From: a bacterium
Lineage (GTDB): Bacteria; Desulfobacterota; Binatia; HRBIN30; CADEER01
Reading direction: 5' to 3'
Length of the DNA stretch: 64,000 bases
Assembly: GCA_030430165.1 (NCBI GenBank)
Contig: JAUIGL010000005.1
Location: forward strand, 28,501-92,500
Shown here: in pieces, positions 23,157-31,933 of the stretch
Layout: each line of letters begins with the position of its first letter
How positions within the stretch are numbered: the first letter of the stretch is position 1
Program-made: the position numbers and the translations under genes
The notes under the pieces: generated by a model
Told to the model about the DNA's origin: nothing
Seen by the model: the letters and a program-made list of their open reading frames with translations, nothing else
Databases searched by the model: none

Positions 23157-24305
23157 TCAGAGCAGCTCTCCGATCTTCGCCCGCTGGTAGATCGCGTCGC
23201 CGTACAGCGCCTGGTTGTGCTTCTGGCGCTTGAAGTAGATGTGCAGGTCGCACTCCCAGGTGAAGCCGATGCCGCCGTGCAGCTGGACCGAGCGGCCGCA
23301 GGCGAAGGCGGCGGCGTCGGCTGCCGCCGATTTGGCCATGCGGGCGCTGAGCTGCGGGTTGCCTTCGCCGGTATCGATGTCGCAGGCGGCGCCGTAGACC
23401 AGCGAACGCGCGCGGTCGATGTCGATCATCATGTTGACGATCGGGTGCTTGACGGCTTGGAAGAAGCCGAGGGGGTGGTCGAACTGGGTGCGCACGCGGG
23501 CGTACTCGGCGGTGGTCTGCAGCTGCCACTCGGCGGCGCCGCAGAGATCGGCGGCGATGATGACCAGCATTGCCGGAGTCGCGGCGCGGATTGCGTCGGC
23601 CCCCGAGCCTGCGGTGGCGGCTACGGCGTCCGCGCCGACTGCTACGCCGTCGAAGCGAACCCGTGCCTGGTCGCGGGTCAGGTCGACGATCTGGTCGGGG
23701 AGAATCTCCACGCCGGGCGCATCGGCATCGACGCAGTACAGTCCGACGCCGGCGTCGCCGCGCGCCGCGACGACGAAGAAGCTCGCCTTGCGCGCGTCCT
23801 GCACGAAGCAGGCGGTGCCGCTCAGCTTGACTCCGTCCCCCGCGCCTTCGGCGACCACGTCGGTATCGTCGGCTTCCCACGATCCGGTGGCGTTGGTCAT
23901 CGCCATCGTTGCCGCCTCGCCGGCGGCAATGCGGCCGAGCGCGGCGCTAGCGCCGTCGGACTTCGCTTCGCGCAGCACGCAGGTCGACACCAAGGTCGAG
24001 ATGAGCGGCGACGGCAGAGCGGCCCGTCCGGCTTCTTCCGCCAGGGATGCGACGGCGACCATCTTCATGCCGGCGCCGCCGGCTTCCTCCGGCACTGCGA
24101 GCGTCGTCCAACCGAGCTCGACGATCTGTTTCCAAATCGACTCGTCGTAGTAGACGGGTTGGGTATCGCTCTCGTACGCCTCGACATGGTCGGGTGCGAC
24201 CAGGGTGCGCAGCTTGTCGATCGGCAACGCGTCCTCGAGGAACTTGCGAGCCGAGTCGCGCAGCAGCTTTTCGTCTTCTCCAAAACCGAAATCTTTGGGT
24301 TGCAT
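23157..24305 (-). CDS. Acyl-CoA dehydrogenase, second subunit
   Basis: A 382-residue acyl-CoA dehydrogenase-type flavoprotein. It starts QPKDFGFGEDEKLLRDSARKFLED and has a mid-domain with variant FAD-contact segments (GSWEADDTDVVAEGAGDGVKL) and a C-terminal helical domain ending GGIGFTWECDLHIYFKRQ, the family's GGxGxxxExxxxRxxRD region in a degenerate form. I cannot place the usual catalytic Glu with confidence. It starts 15 bp after the other dehydrogenase gene ends. Paired genes like this often encode alpha2beta2 heterotetramers that act on steroid or branched side-chain CoA esters, with one subunit carrying the active site. Substrate inferred only at that level. Confidence 0.9.
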   Translation of the reverse strand: MQPKDFGFGEDEKLLRDSARKFLEDALPIDKLRTLVAPDHVEAYESDTQPVYYDESIWKQIVELGWTTLAVPEEAGGAGMKMVAVASLAEEAGRAALPSPLISTLVSTCVLREAKSDGASAALGRIAAGEAATMAMTNATGSWEADDTDVVAEGAGDGVKLSGTACFVQDARKASFFVVAARGDAGVGLYCVDADAPGVEILPDQIVDLTRDQARVRFDGVAVGADAVAATAGSGADAIRAATPAMLVIIAADLCGAAEWQLQTTAEYARVRTQFDHPLGFFQAVKHPIVNMMIDIDRARSLVYGAACDIDTGEGNPQLSARMAKSAAADAAAFACGRSVQLHGGIGFTWECDLHIYFKRQKHNQALYGDAIYQRAKIGELL

Positions 24306-24320
24306 GCTTGTTCCCCCGTC

Positions 24321-25526
24321 CTACTTGGACTTCGCCATGCCGAGCACGCGCTCGCCGAGAATGTTGCGCTGGATCTCACTGGTGCCGGCCGCGATCGTCA
24401 TCCCGTAGGAGTTGAGATACGAAAGCGGCCACTCGCCTTCGTCCGGCGCGTTGTCGTCGCGCACGTAGAGCGATCCGGCGGCTCCCTCGATCTCCAGCCC
24501 GATTGCCGCCGCATCCTGCATCAGCTCGGTCATGACCACCTTGCCCTGCAGGGGCAGTCGCATCGGATGGTCGATCAGCCCCTCGACGCGACCGCGTCGC
24601 GCGGTCTGGCGCAGCCCGGCGGCGCGGATGGCGATCTGCACGATGCGGTCTCGGATCACTGGATCGTCCCATGCGGTGCCGCTACCGCGCGGGGTCTTCT
24701 TGGCGAGTGCGATGAGGCTCTCGATGCGGTCGTCGACTCCCCCGCCGCCGCCGCCGCCGGCACCCTCAGCCGCGCCGCGCTCGTGGGTCAGGGTGGTCAT
24801 CGCCACGGTCCAGCCCTTGCCGACCTCGTCGAGGCGCATGTCGTCGGAGATGACGACGTCCTCGAAGAGGACTTCGTTGAACCCGGTGCCGCCGGTGATT
24901 TTGATCAGCGGGCGAACGGTGACCCCTTTGGCGCCCTCGATCGGCGCGATGAAGTAGGTCAGCCCCTTGTACTTGTCTTCCTTGCTGTGGCGCGCCAGCA
25001 GGATCATCCACTTGGCGAAGGTTGCGAGGCTGGTCCACACCTTGTGCCCGTTGAGGATCCAGTTGTCGCCGTCGCGCACCGCCGAGGTTTGCGCGCTGGC
25101 GAGATCGCTGCCTGCACCGGGCTCGGAGAATCCCTGGCACCAGATCTCGTCGGCCGAGAACAACGGCTTCAGGTACTGCCTCTTCTGCTCCTCGGTGCCG
25201 TGGTGCAGGATCGTCGGCGCGGCCATGCCGAGGCCGATGACGTTGATCAGGAACGGAGTGCCGGCGCGGCTGAGCTCCTGGCTGGCGATGCGTTGGAAGC
25301 CCTGGTGCCCGCCTCCGCCGTACTCGCTCGGGTAGTCGCAGGCGACCAGGCCAGCCTCGTAGCACTTCTTCTGCCAGGCGCAGAGGTATTCCCGGTGCGC
25401 TTCGTCCGAGACCTCGATTGCCAGCTCCGGTAGCCGGCTCGGCGGCGGGCCAGGCTTGTTGTCTTTCAGCCAGTTGCGGCAATACTCGCGAAATTCCGCC
25501 TGCTCGGGCGTGTCCTTCTTCGCCAT
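24321..25526 (-). CDS. Acyl-CoA dehydrogenase, first subunit
   Basis: 401 residues from ATG 25526 (AGGAG upstream); the open frame continues to 25727 but that part is not protein-like. It has ACAD landmarks: CQGFSEPGAGSDLASAQTSA (FAD/substrate segment), NGHKVWTSLATFAKW, and the C-terminal GMTIAAGTSEIQRNILGERVLGM, where the TSEIQRNIL motif contacts FAD. A run of eight glycines within about nine residues (near residue 250) sits in a surface loop. It oxidises acyl-CoA thioesters to enoyl-CoA and passes electrons to ETF. It forms a two-gene operon with the dehydrogenase at 23157-24305. The enoyl-CoA hydratase at 32969 could act on the product but is in a separate unit. Confidence 0.95.
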   Translation of the reverse strand: MAKKDTPEQAEFREYCRNWLKDNKPGPPPSRLPELAIEVSDEAHREYLCAWQKKCYEAGLVACDYPSEYGGGGHQGFQRIASQELSRAGTPFLINVIGLGMAAPTILHHGTEEQKRQYLKPLFSADEIWCQGFSEPGAGSDLASAQTSAVRDGDNWILNGHKVWTSLATFAKWMILLARHSKEDKYKGLTYFIAPIEGAKGVTVRPLIKITGGTGFNEVLFEDVVISDDMRLDEVGKGWTVAMTTLTHERGAAEGAGGGGGGGVDDRIESLIALAKKTPRGSGTAWDDPVIRDRIVQIAIRAAGLRQTARRGRVEGLIDHPMRLPLQGKVVMTELMQDAAAIGLEIEGAAGSLYVRDDNAPDEGEWPLSYLNSYGMTIAAGTSEIQRNILGERVLGMAKSK

Positions 25527-25781
25527 TCGATCCACTCCTGATTCTCTTTTGAAACGGTGGGGAAGGAACCGATCAACGCAGAAAATTCCCGATCGGTCCA
25601 GCCTCGCTCCAAGATAGCAGCGATTCGCAGCCCGAGTAGGCAGCTGCCCCCGCTTTGTCGAGGTCTTCACGGCCACCGGCCTTGTGCTGCCCGCCTGCGT
25701 CTGGTTTTCGATTGCGCCGATGGGCAACCTCGCGAACCTTCAGCAGAAGCGGCTGCCGCCGCGCCGAACCGGAGAGAGGCG

Positions 25782-27227
25782 GTGCCGGGCGTAATGACGC
25801 AAAGCGGTCGGGGCATGCTCGCGGCGATCCTGGTTACCTCGCTGGCGCTCAAGCTGCTGCTCTTGGTCCCAGCGCACCACACCCTGCCGAAGTTCGACTC
25901 GCTCTCGTACGTTTCGGTGGCTTCTCGGCTGGCCTACACGGGCGAGATCAAGACCCTGCGCGCTCCGGGTTACCCGCTTTTTCTCGCTGGAGTCTTCAAG
26001 GCGGGGCATCTGCTGGGTGTCGAAGTGCCGCTGCGGGAGGAGCTCATGGCGCGCCGGCCCGAGGTGGGGTTCGACGCGCTCGACCTGGCGCGCTTGGTGC
26101 AGGTGTTCCTCAGCACGCTTTCGGTCGGACTGTTGTTATGGCTGACGCTGCGCTTCTTCGACCAGCGCACGGCGCTCGCGGCGGCGGCGATCTTCGCGTT
26201 CTATCCTCAACTGGTCGGTTTCAGTCATCTCCTGTGGTCGGAGACGTTGTTCATCTTCCTGATGCTCGCCGCACTGTGCTCGGCGGTCGCGGTGAGCCGG
26301 CGGCCGACGCTGATCGGCGCGATCGCCTGCGGCCTACTGGTCGGCCTCAGCGCGCTGACCCGGCAGATCGGCTTGGTGCTGTCAGTGCTGCTGGCGTTGT
26401 GGGTCTGGGCCGACGTCGCCACCGCGGGTGCGGGAATCGGGTTGGGGTGGTCGACGGTTAGAGCGATGCTGTCGAATCGGTCCGGATTTCTCGCCGCGCT
26501 GGCGATCGTCGTCGCGACGATGATTCCGATCGTACCGTGGGCGCTGCACAATCTCGACGAGCACGGTCAGGTCGTGCTGATCTCGGCAACCGGCGGGGCG
26601 GGGTTGCTGTTCGGCGCCACCGACGACCCGGTGCGTGTGCTGCGCGAAGCCGACGATCGGAACCTGGCATTTCGCAACCTGGAGCGCGATCGGGTCGCCG
26701 GCGAAGTCGCCCGCGAGATCATCGCTCGAGACCCGGGCGCCTGGCTGGAGCGCTGCCTCACGCACAACCTGCCGGCGTTGTTTCAGCCCGTATTCGACGG
26801 ACCGATCAAGCACCTGCTGTGGATCGATTGGGGCTACCGTGAGCAGCCCGCGTGGTTGGTTCGTGCGCTGATCGTCCTGTTGTGCGGCAGCTATGCCGCG
26901 CTCCTGGTCGCCGCGACCTGTGGCGTCTGGGCGACCAGGGAGCGGCGCTACACGGTTCTATTCCTGCTCCTGTTGGCGGGGTGGCTGGCGTCGCACTTGT
27001 TCATTCTCGGCGTGACCCGCCACCGGCTGCCGCTGGAAACGCTGGCGGCGGTGCCGGCGGGGTTCGCGGTCACGCGGAGCCCGCGAGAGCTGGCGGCGGG
27101 TCTCAATACAGCGCGCTTGGTCGGAGTTGCGATCACCTTGCTCGCTCTCGGGGGACTCTTGGTGATGAGCGATCTCGGCAAGATCAGGATGTTCTGGGCG
27201 GCCGCCGGGGCGAAGTTCGGTGGCTAG
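25782..27227 (+). CDS. Multi-pass membrane glycosyltransferase-like protein (ArnT/PMT type, GT-C)
   Basis: About 481 residues with roughly ten to twelve membrane segments. The first extracytoplasmic loop contains LPKFDSLSYVSVASRLAYTGE, whose Asp fits the acidic residue GT-C enzymes use with polyprenyl-phosphate sugars, followed by LRAPGYPLFLAG, typical of this family. A soluble region (ATDDPVRVLREADDRNLAFRN) lies before the last segments. It probably moves a sugar from a lipid carrier onto a lipid or protein on the outer face of the inner membrane. GTG 25782 has GGAGAG at 25771; ATG 25794 is the alternative, and earlier codons look non-coding. Its TAG stop lies inside a repeat end (27224-27242). 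A sulfotransferase follows 35 bp later. Confidence 0.8.
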   Translation: MPGVMTQSGRGMLAAILVTSLALKLLLLVPAHHTLPKFDSLSYVSVASRLAYTGEIKTLRAPGYPLFLAGVFKAGHLLGVEVPLREELMARRPEVGFDALDLARLVQVFLSTLSVGLLLWLTLRFFDQRTALAAAAIFAFYPQLVGFSHLLWSETLFIFLMLAALCSAVAVSRRPTLIGAIACGLLVGLSALTRQIGLVLSVLLALWVWADVATAGAGIGLGWSTVRAMLSNRSGFLAALAIVVATMIPIVPWALHNLDEHGQVVLISATGGAGLLFGATDDPVRVLREADDRNLAFRNLERDRVAGEVAREIIARDPGAWLERCLTHNLPALFQPVFDGPIKHLLWIDWGYREQPAWLVRALIVLLCGSYAALLVAATCGVWATRERRYTVLFLLLLAGWLASHLFILGVTRHRLPLETLAAVPAGFAVTRSPRELAAGLNTARLVGVAITLLALGGLLVMSDLGKIRMFWAAAGAKFGG

Positions 27228-27242
27228 CAGTCCGTCGGCAAA
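27224..27242 (+). repeat. Solo end of the terminal-inverted-repeat element
   Basis: CTAGCAGTCCGTCGGCAAA matches the left end of the 6705-6941 element closely over its first 11 bases and loosely beyond. As at 6705, the TAG of this sequence is the stop codon of the upstream gene. No interior sequence follows. Confidence 0.5.
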
Positions 27243-27262
27243 TCTTGGATGCTGAGGAGATC

Positions 27263-28126
27263 GTGTCTGTCGAGGACCTCAAGACAAAGCTGCGTTACGT
27301 ACGCGTCTCCGGATCGGAGGATCTGTCGCGTTTTCCGGACTTTCTCATCGTCGGTCCGCAGCGTACCGGAACCACCTGGCTACACGCCCACCTGCGTTTC
27401 CACCCGGAGATCTTCCTCAGCGAGCCCAAGGAGATCTTCTTCTTTTCCCGGCTCAAGATGCGCGGCGACGCTCGCTTCGAGTCGGATGAGCTGGCCTGGT
27501 ATCTGCGATTCTTCGACGAGCCGCTGTGGCGCCGCGCTGCCAAGTCGGCGATGTGCCTGCGCCGCTCGCGATCCGTCTACCGCCCAGTGGTGCGCGGTGA
27601 AGCCACCGCGAGCTATGCGGCGATGGACGAGGACCTGATCGACGAGGTCGTCGCGATCAACCCCGATATCAAGGTGGTGACGATGGTTCGCGACCCGGTG
27701 GACCGCGCCTGGTCGCACGCGAAGAAGGACCTCGTTCGCAAGACCGGCCGCAGTGTCTCCGAGATCGATCCGGCCGAGTTCGAAGCGTTCTTTTCGGACG
27801 ACTATCAGCTGCGCTGCGCCGACTACGCGGGCAACCACCGCCGTTGGCGCGAGCGGCTGCAGCCGGAGAACCTGTTCGTCGGTTTCTTCGAGGACGTCGA
27901 CCAGCGGCCGGCTCAGTTCCTGCGCGACGCGATGTCGTTTCTCGGCGTTCACAGCGACGATCGCTACGTGACCGCCGACGTGCACGAGCAGGTCAATCCG
28001 ACCGCCGGGACACCGATTCCCGACCGCCATCGCGCCTACCTGGAGAACCTGCTGCGCGATCAGGTGGCCTGGGTCGCCGAGCTCGGCGCGGCGCGGGCGA
28101 GCCAGGGCCGCGCCGCGGCTTCTTGA
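27263..28126 (+). CDS. PAPS-dependent sulfotransferase
   Basis: About 287 residues. The 5'-phosphosulfate loop is FLIVGPQRTGTTWLHAHL near residues 24-42, and the 3'-phosphate-binding segment is KVVTMVRDPVDRAWSH near 135-150. Both are diagnostic of the Sulfotransfer fold, which transfers sulfate from PAPS to a hydroxyl or amino group. The acceptor is unknown; with the membrane glycosyltransferase just upstream, a glycan or lipid is a fair guess. The start is uncertain: GTG 27263 follows GAGGAG very closely, and TTG 27244 is in frame. Convergent with the spermidine-synthase-like gene, whose stop is 2 bp away. Confidence 0.9.
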   Translation: MSVEDLKTKLRYVRVSGSEDLSRFPDFLIVGPQRTGTTWLHAHLRFHPEIFLSEPKEIFFFSRLKMRGDARFESDELAWYLRFFDEPLWRRAAKSAMCLRRSRSVYRPVVRGEATASYAAMDEDLIDEVVAINPDIKVVTMVRDPVDRAWSHAKKDLVRKTGRSVSEIDPAEFEAFFSDDYQLRCADYAGNHRRWRERLQPENLFVGFFEDVDQRPAQFLRDAMSFLGVHSDDRYVTADVHEQVNPTAGTPIPDRHRAYLENLLRDQVAWVAELGAARASQGRAAAS

Positions 28127-28127
28127 T

Positions 28128-30431
28128 TCAGCTCGCGGTCGAGCTCGGCCACCGACCCCAGGTGGCGTCCGCCCAAGCCCCGACGTAGCAAGCCGCGGCG
28201 AGCAGCCCGGCGACGGTGAAGCCGAAGATCATCGCCACCACCACTCCGAGCACCGAGGCCAAAACGGACGCGATACCGTTGACACCCCACGCGTAGGGTA
28301 GCGCCAGGGGGTGCAGAGCTTCCATCCTGCGCAGACCGAGCGGCATGGCCATGCCGAGGCAGGTGGCGATCGGCGCAACCAGCAGGATCGATACGACGAC
28401 GCGCCCAGCTAGCGGCAACCAGATGAGCTGGCGCAGCAACGGCTGCAGGAAGAAGGCGCTGGCGACGATCAGCAGCACCACGGTGCCGAGCGCGGCTCGC
28501 ATCGCCGACCGCGCGTCGAGTGAAGTGGTCATTGCCGAGCCGACTCCGGAGAAGATCAGCAGCGTGAACAGGACCACCGACAGCGCGTAGGTCGGGTAGC
28601 CGAGGAAGAGGACCAGGCGCTGGATCAGGGTAATCTCGACCAGCAGGAAGCCGAGCCCGATGAACCAGAAGTAGCCGAGCGAGGCGATCGGCGGACGGCT
28701 CGCGCCCGGCGCCATCCACAACGGAGCGACGAAGGCGATCAGCGACAGGACCGCGAGGATGAACGCGGTCAGCATCAGCATCTTGAACGGGTTGGCGCCG
28801 TATATGGTGCTGTTCTCTCGCGGCGACCAGAACGAGCGCAGTCGCGACATGTTGAAGAAGAACGGCTTGTCGTCGGTGGGAGGGCAGACGTTGAGCTCGA
28901 AGCTGTTGCAGAATACCTCGACTCCCTTGGCCTCTAGCTCCTTCCACTCGTCCTCTGTGCCGCCACGCGGACCGTAAACCACTCCCTGTCCGCGCGCTTT
29001 GGCGAGGCGCTCGATCAGCGCCAGCTCCTCCGCGGTGTACGGCTCGAGCCGGAGCAGCACGGTTCCACTCGGCGGACCGAGGAAATCGCGCCCCTTGATC
29101 ACCACCATGTGATCGCGCGGGTTGTCGATGCCGCGCGCCTCGAGCGAGGCCTGGGCGAGGACGGCGACTCTGAGGGCTTCGGTGCCGACCAGCTCGTAGA
29201 GCCGAGAGACGTTGAGGATCCCCTTCGGCTTGAGGTGATCGAGGTACTCTTGGAACGCCTCGACCGTGTACAGGTTGTTCTCGGCGAGCGCGAAGCCCTG
29301 GGCCGCGTTGGCGCTCAGGGTGTCGGTGAAGCCGAGATGGATCTGGTCGTAGAGCGTGTCGCGCGAGGCCAGCGCCGATCGACCGTCGCCGATCACGGTC
29401 GAAACGTTGGCGCGCGAGTAGGGCCGGCCCGACAAGTGTCCGAGGTCGCCGTCGACGACCATCCGAATGCCCTCGTTGAGCTCGATGACGTCGACCGTCT
29501 GGCCGAGCGAGAGCGCAGTGTAGATGTCGCGGCCGCCACCGCCGCCGATGATCAGAGCGTGTCCGGGGCCGGTCAGCTCATAGCCGATGCTCTGCGGGCC
29601 CGTCCTCAGGATCTCCCAGGTCGGCAGCTGGTCGCCGCGCACGATCGGCACCGGCGCGTAGGCGCGGTCGTATAGGAGGAAAGCGAAGTCCTTGCTGCGT
29701 TCCGAAGCGTAGCCGAAGGAACGGGTGAGTGGTGTCCAGTGCTCTCCCACCGGTTCGCCCTGGCGACCGCTGTGTCCCGGATCGAGATAGAGAATCGAGG
29801 TGGTGCTGCCGAGGATCAGGAGGGCGATACTGGTGACCGCCGCGGCGCCGGCGAAGCGGCGTACGACCCCATCTTGGCTGTAGAGGATCGCTGCTGCTGC
29901 TGCGACCAGCGCCAATCCGACGACCAGATTCGGCGCCGGTCCGAGCCACAGCACCGGCACGGCGAGCAGGGCGCCGATCCCGGCGCCGATCAGATCGGCG
30001 GCGTAGACGATGCCGATCGAGGAGGAGAAGCGCGTGATCGCGAGTGCGACTACGACTCCGGACAGGAACGGGGGGATCGAGGCAAGCGCGCAGGCGACCG
30101 CGAATCGAAAGATGAAGCCGGAATCCATTTTCCCGGCCATCGCCAGGTCGAGCTGGACGAGGAGGAGCGGGAGCAGAGCGAGGGACAGCGCGAACCAGGC
30201 CGACCACTTGCCGAGCTCGCGGTTCGACTCTTTGGCGAACCAATGCGGCCAGATATAGACCGCCAGCGCGCCGGCGCCTGTACCGAGGAGCGACAGCGAG
30301 ATTGCGAGAAAGCTGAAGTGGTAGGCGAGGACCGAGCTGAAGATCCGGGTGAGGAGGATCTGCAGGGCGAGCGCCGCGGCAGTGACCAGAGCCAGTGCCA
30401 GGAGCGCGCCGGGGCGCGGTTGATTCGACAT
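28128..30431 (-). CDS. Polytopic membrane protein with spermidine-synthase-like domain
   Basis: 767 residues from ATG 30431. About six to eight membrane segments occupy the first ~230 residues. A Rossmann domain of spermidine-synthase type follows at about 270-500 (HALIIGGGGGRDIYTALSLG, VDVIELNEGI, GDGRSAL, YDQIHLGF). A further block of six or so membrane segments fills residues about 550-767. Soluble spermidine synthases use DxxxE motifs to bind decarboxylated SAM; here the chemistry is unproven and many membrane-bound homologues are uncharacterised. It diverges from the sulfatase-like gene with only 41 bp between starts, so promoters must overlap. Not obviously in an operon. Confidence 0.85.
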   Translation of the reverse strand: MSNQPRPGALLALALVTAAALALQILLTRIFSSVLAYHFSFLAISLSLLGTGAGALAVYIWPHWFAKESNRELGKWSAWFALSLALLPLLLVQLDLAMAGKMDSGFIFRFAVACALASIPPFLSGVVVALAITRFSSSIGIVYAADLIGAGIGALLAVPVLWLGPAPNLVVGLALVAAAAAILYSQDGVVRRFAGAAAVTSIALLILGSTTSILYLDPGHSGRQGEPVGEHWTPLTRSFGYASERSKDFAFLLYDRAYAPVPIVRGDQLPTWEILRTGPQSIGYELTGPGHALIIGGGGGRDIYTALSLGQTVDVIELNEGIRMVVDGDLGHLSGRPYSRANVSTVIGDGRSALASRDTLYDQIHLGFTDTLSANAAQGFALAENNLYTVEAFQEYLDHLKPKGILNVSRLYELVGTEALRVAVLAQASLEARGIDNPRDHMVVIKGRDFLGPPSGTVLLRLEPYTAEELALIERLAKARGQGVVYGPRGGTEDEWKELEAKGVEVFCNSFELNVCPPTDDKPFFFNMSRLRSFWSPRENSTIYGANPFKMLMLTAFILAVLSLIAFVAPLWMAPGASRPPIASLGYFWFIGLGFLLVEITLIQRLVLFLGYPTYALSVVLFTLLIFSGVGSAMTTSLDARSAMRAALGTVVLLIVASAFFLQPLLRQLIWLPLAGRVVVSILLVAPIATCLGMAMPLGLRRMEALHPLALPYAWGVNGIASVLASVLGVVVAMIFGFTVAGLLAAACYVGAWADATWGRWPSSTAS

Positions 30432-30472
30432 AAGCAGGCACCTATAGCCTAACAAGGGCGTCGGAAGTCAAT

Positions 30473-31903
30473 ATGGGAACGGTTGTGGAGGACGGCCCGG
30501 GACGGTCGCGATCGGCCGGTCGTCTGATCCGGGCGGTCATTCTGACGGGCTTGGTGGCCACCGCGGGCACCGTGCTCGCCGACCCGGAACAACCTGGCGG
30601 CGCTTCGGCCAGGCGCCCTGATATCCAGATCCTCTTGGTCGACACCCTGCGCGCCGATCGGCTCGGTACCTATGGTGCGGCGCGCTCTACCGATCCAAAT
30701 TTGCAACGACTCGCGTTGTCGTCGGTCGTCTTCGAACAGACCTGGGCGACGGCGTCGTGGACCCTGCCGTCGACCGCATCGGTGCTCACCGGCACATATC
30801 CGTCGGTTCACGGGGTGCGGGCGAAGCGTGGCTCCGACGCGGAGGTCCACACCCTGCGCGACGGCGTGACTACGCTCGCCGAAGTACTGCGCGCGGAGGG
30901 GTACTACACGATCGCCTTGATCGCGAACTTCTGGCTGGAGGCGCACCACGGTCTCGACCGCGGCTTCGACCACTACACTCTTGGCGGAAGAACCAAGACG
31001 CCGGCGCGGACTTTGCACAAGCAAGCGCGCGCCCTGCTCGAAAAGGCGCCTCCGGACAAACCGGTCTTTCTCTACCTGCACTATCTCGACGTGCACGCTC
31101 CCTACACGCCGGCCGATGTCGAGCTCGCACCGCTCGATCGGGAGATCGCCGAAACACAGCTCACCAAACCGCAGTGGGCGCGCGTGCGATCGACTCTGCG
31201 CGGCTACCGCGGCCAGGTTCCACCCAAGCTGGGGGTTCTGTTCGACGCCTACGACAAGGGGATCTACCGCTGGGACCGCGACTTCGGAGCCTGGGTCGAA
31301 TGGCTGCGGCGCAGCGGTCGACTCGAACGTACGGTCATGGCGGTCACTTCCGACCACGGCGAAGAGTTCGCCGAGCACGGCGGATGGCTGCACGGCGGCA
31401 CTCTCTACGAAGAGCAGATTCGCGTTCCCTGGGTTCTCCACGCCCCCGGCTTGTCGCCGGCGCGGGTCGATCGCCCGACCAGCATCGCCGACATCGCGCC
31501 GACCGTGTTGAGCCTGGCGGGGATCGGGGCTCCCAAGACGATGCACGGTGTGGCGCAGGTTCGCCCGGGCACCACCAAGCTGGCCGAGGGTAAGCCCGAT
31601 CGGACGGTCTTTGCCGAGTTGAGCTCCGACGGAGGCGGAGTCTGGGGATCGAAGGCGGCGCGCGCCGCGCGCCGCGGCGACCACAAGGTGATCGGTCGCC
31701 GCGCCGGCTATATCTCCTTCGATTTGTCGACCGATCCGCGCGAGAAGTCGGCGACGCCGGCGCCGAAAGACCTGGTGAATCTTGTCGACGAGCTACACGA
31801 CGCCTACAACGAGGTCGGCCAGGGGCTCGGCGACACGAAGTCGGTCGAAATGTCGGACGAGCTCAAGGAGCGCCTGCGTGCTCTCGGTTACGACGTCGAC
31901 TGA
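30473..31903 (+). CDS. Exported sulfatase-superfamily hydrolase with Thr at the nucleophile position
   Basis: 476 residues with an N-terminal signal or anchor (LIRAVILTGLVATAGTVLA). The alkaline-phosphatase/sulfatase fold is clear: DIQILLVDTLRADRLGTYG (metal Asp residues), SDHGEEFAEHGGWLHGGTLYEEQIRVP (metal His/Asp), and the active-site segment ATASWTLPSTASVLTGTYP. True sulfatases have C/S-x-P-x-R at that point, where Cys or Ser becomes formylglycine; here it is T-L-P-S-T, so formylglycine formation is not expected. That suggests a phosphatase/phosphotransferase-like or otherwise divergent activity. The C-terminus ends LKERLRALGYDVD, usual for this subfamily. Divergent from the membrane spermidine-synthase-like gene. 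Confidence 0.88.
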   Translation: MGTVVEDGPGRSRSAGRLIRAVILTGLVATAGTVLADPEQPGGASARRPDIQILLVDTLRADRLGTYGAARSTDPNLQRLALSSVVFEQTWATASWTLPSTASVLTGTYPSVHGVRAKRGSDAEVHTLRDGVTTLAEVLRAEGYYTIALIANFWLEAHHGLDRGFDHYTLGGRTKTPARTLHKQARALLEKAPPDKPVFLYLHYLDVHAPYTPADVELAPLDREIAETQLTKPQWARVRSTLRGYRGQVPPKLGVLFDAYDKGIYRWDRDFGAWVEWLRRSGRLERTVMAVTSDHGEEFAEHGGWLHGGTLYEEQIRVPWVLHAPGLSPARVDRPTSIADIAPTVLSLAGIGAPKTMHGVAQVRPGTTKLAEGKPDRTVFAELSSDGGGVWGSKAARAARRGDHKVIGRRAGYISFDLSTDPREKSATPAPKDLVNLVDELHDAYNEVGQGLGDTKSVEMSDELKERLRALGYDVD

Positions 31904-31933
31904 GACCGGTGGGTCGAGTCGGCGCGGTGCCCT

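Noticed and set aside
23118..25433. 771-codon open frame on the plus strand
   Set aside because: It runs antisense to both acyl-CoA dehydrogenases. Long antisense frames are expected in GC-rich coding DNA.
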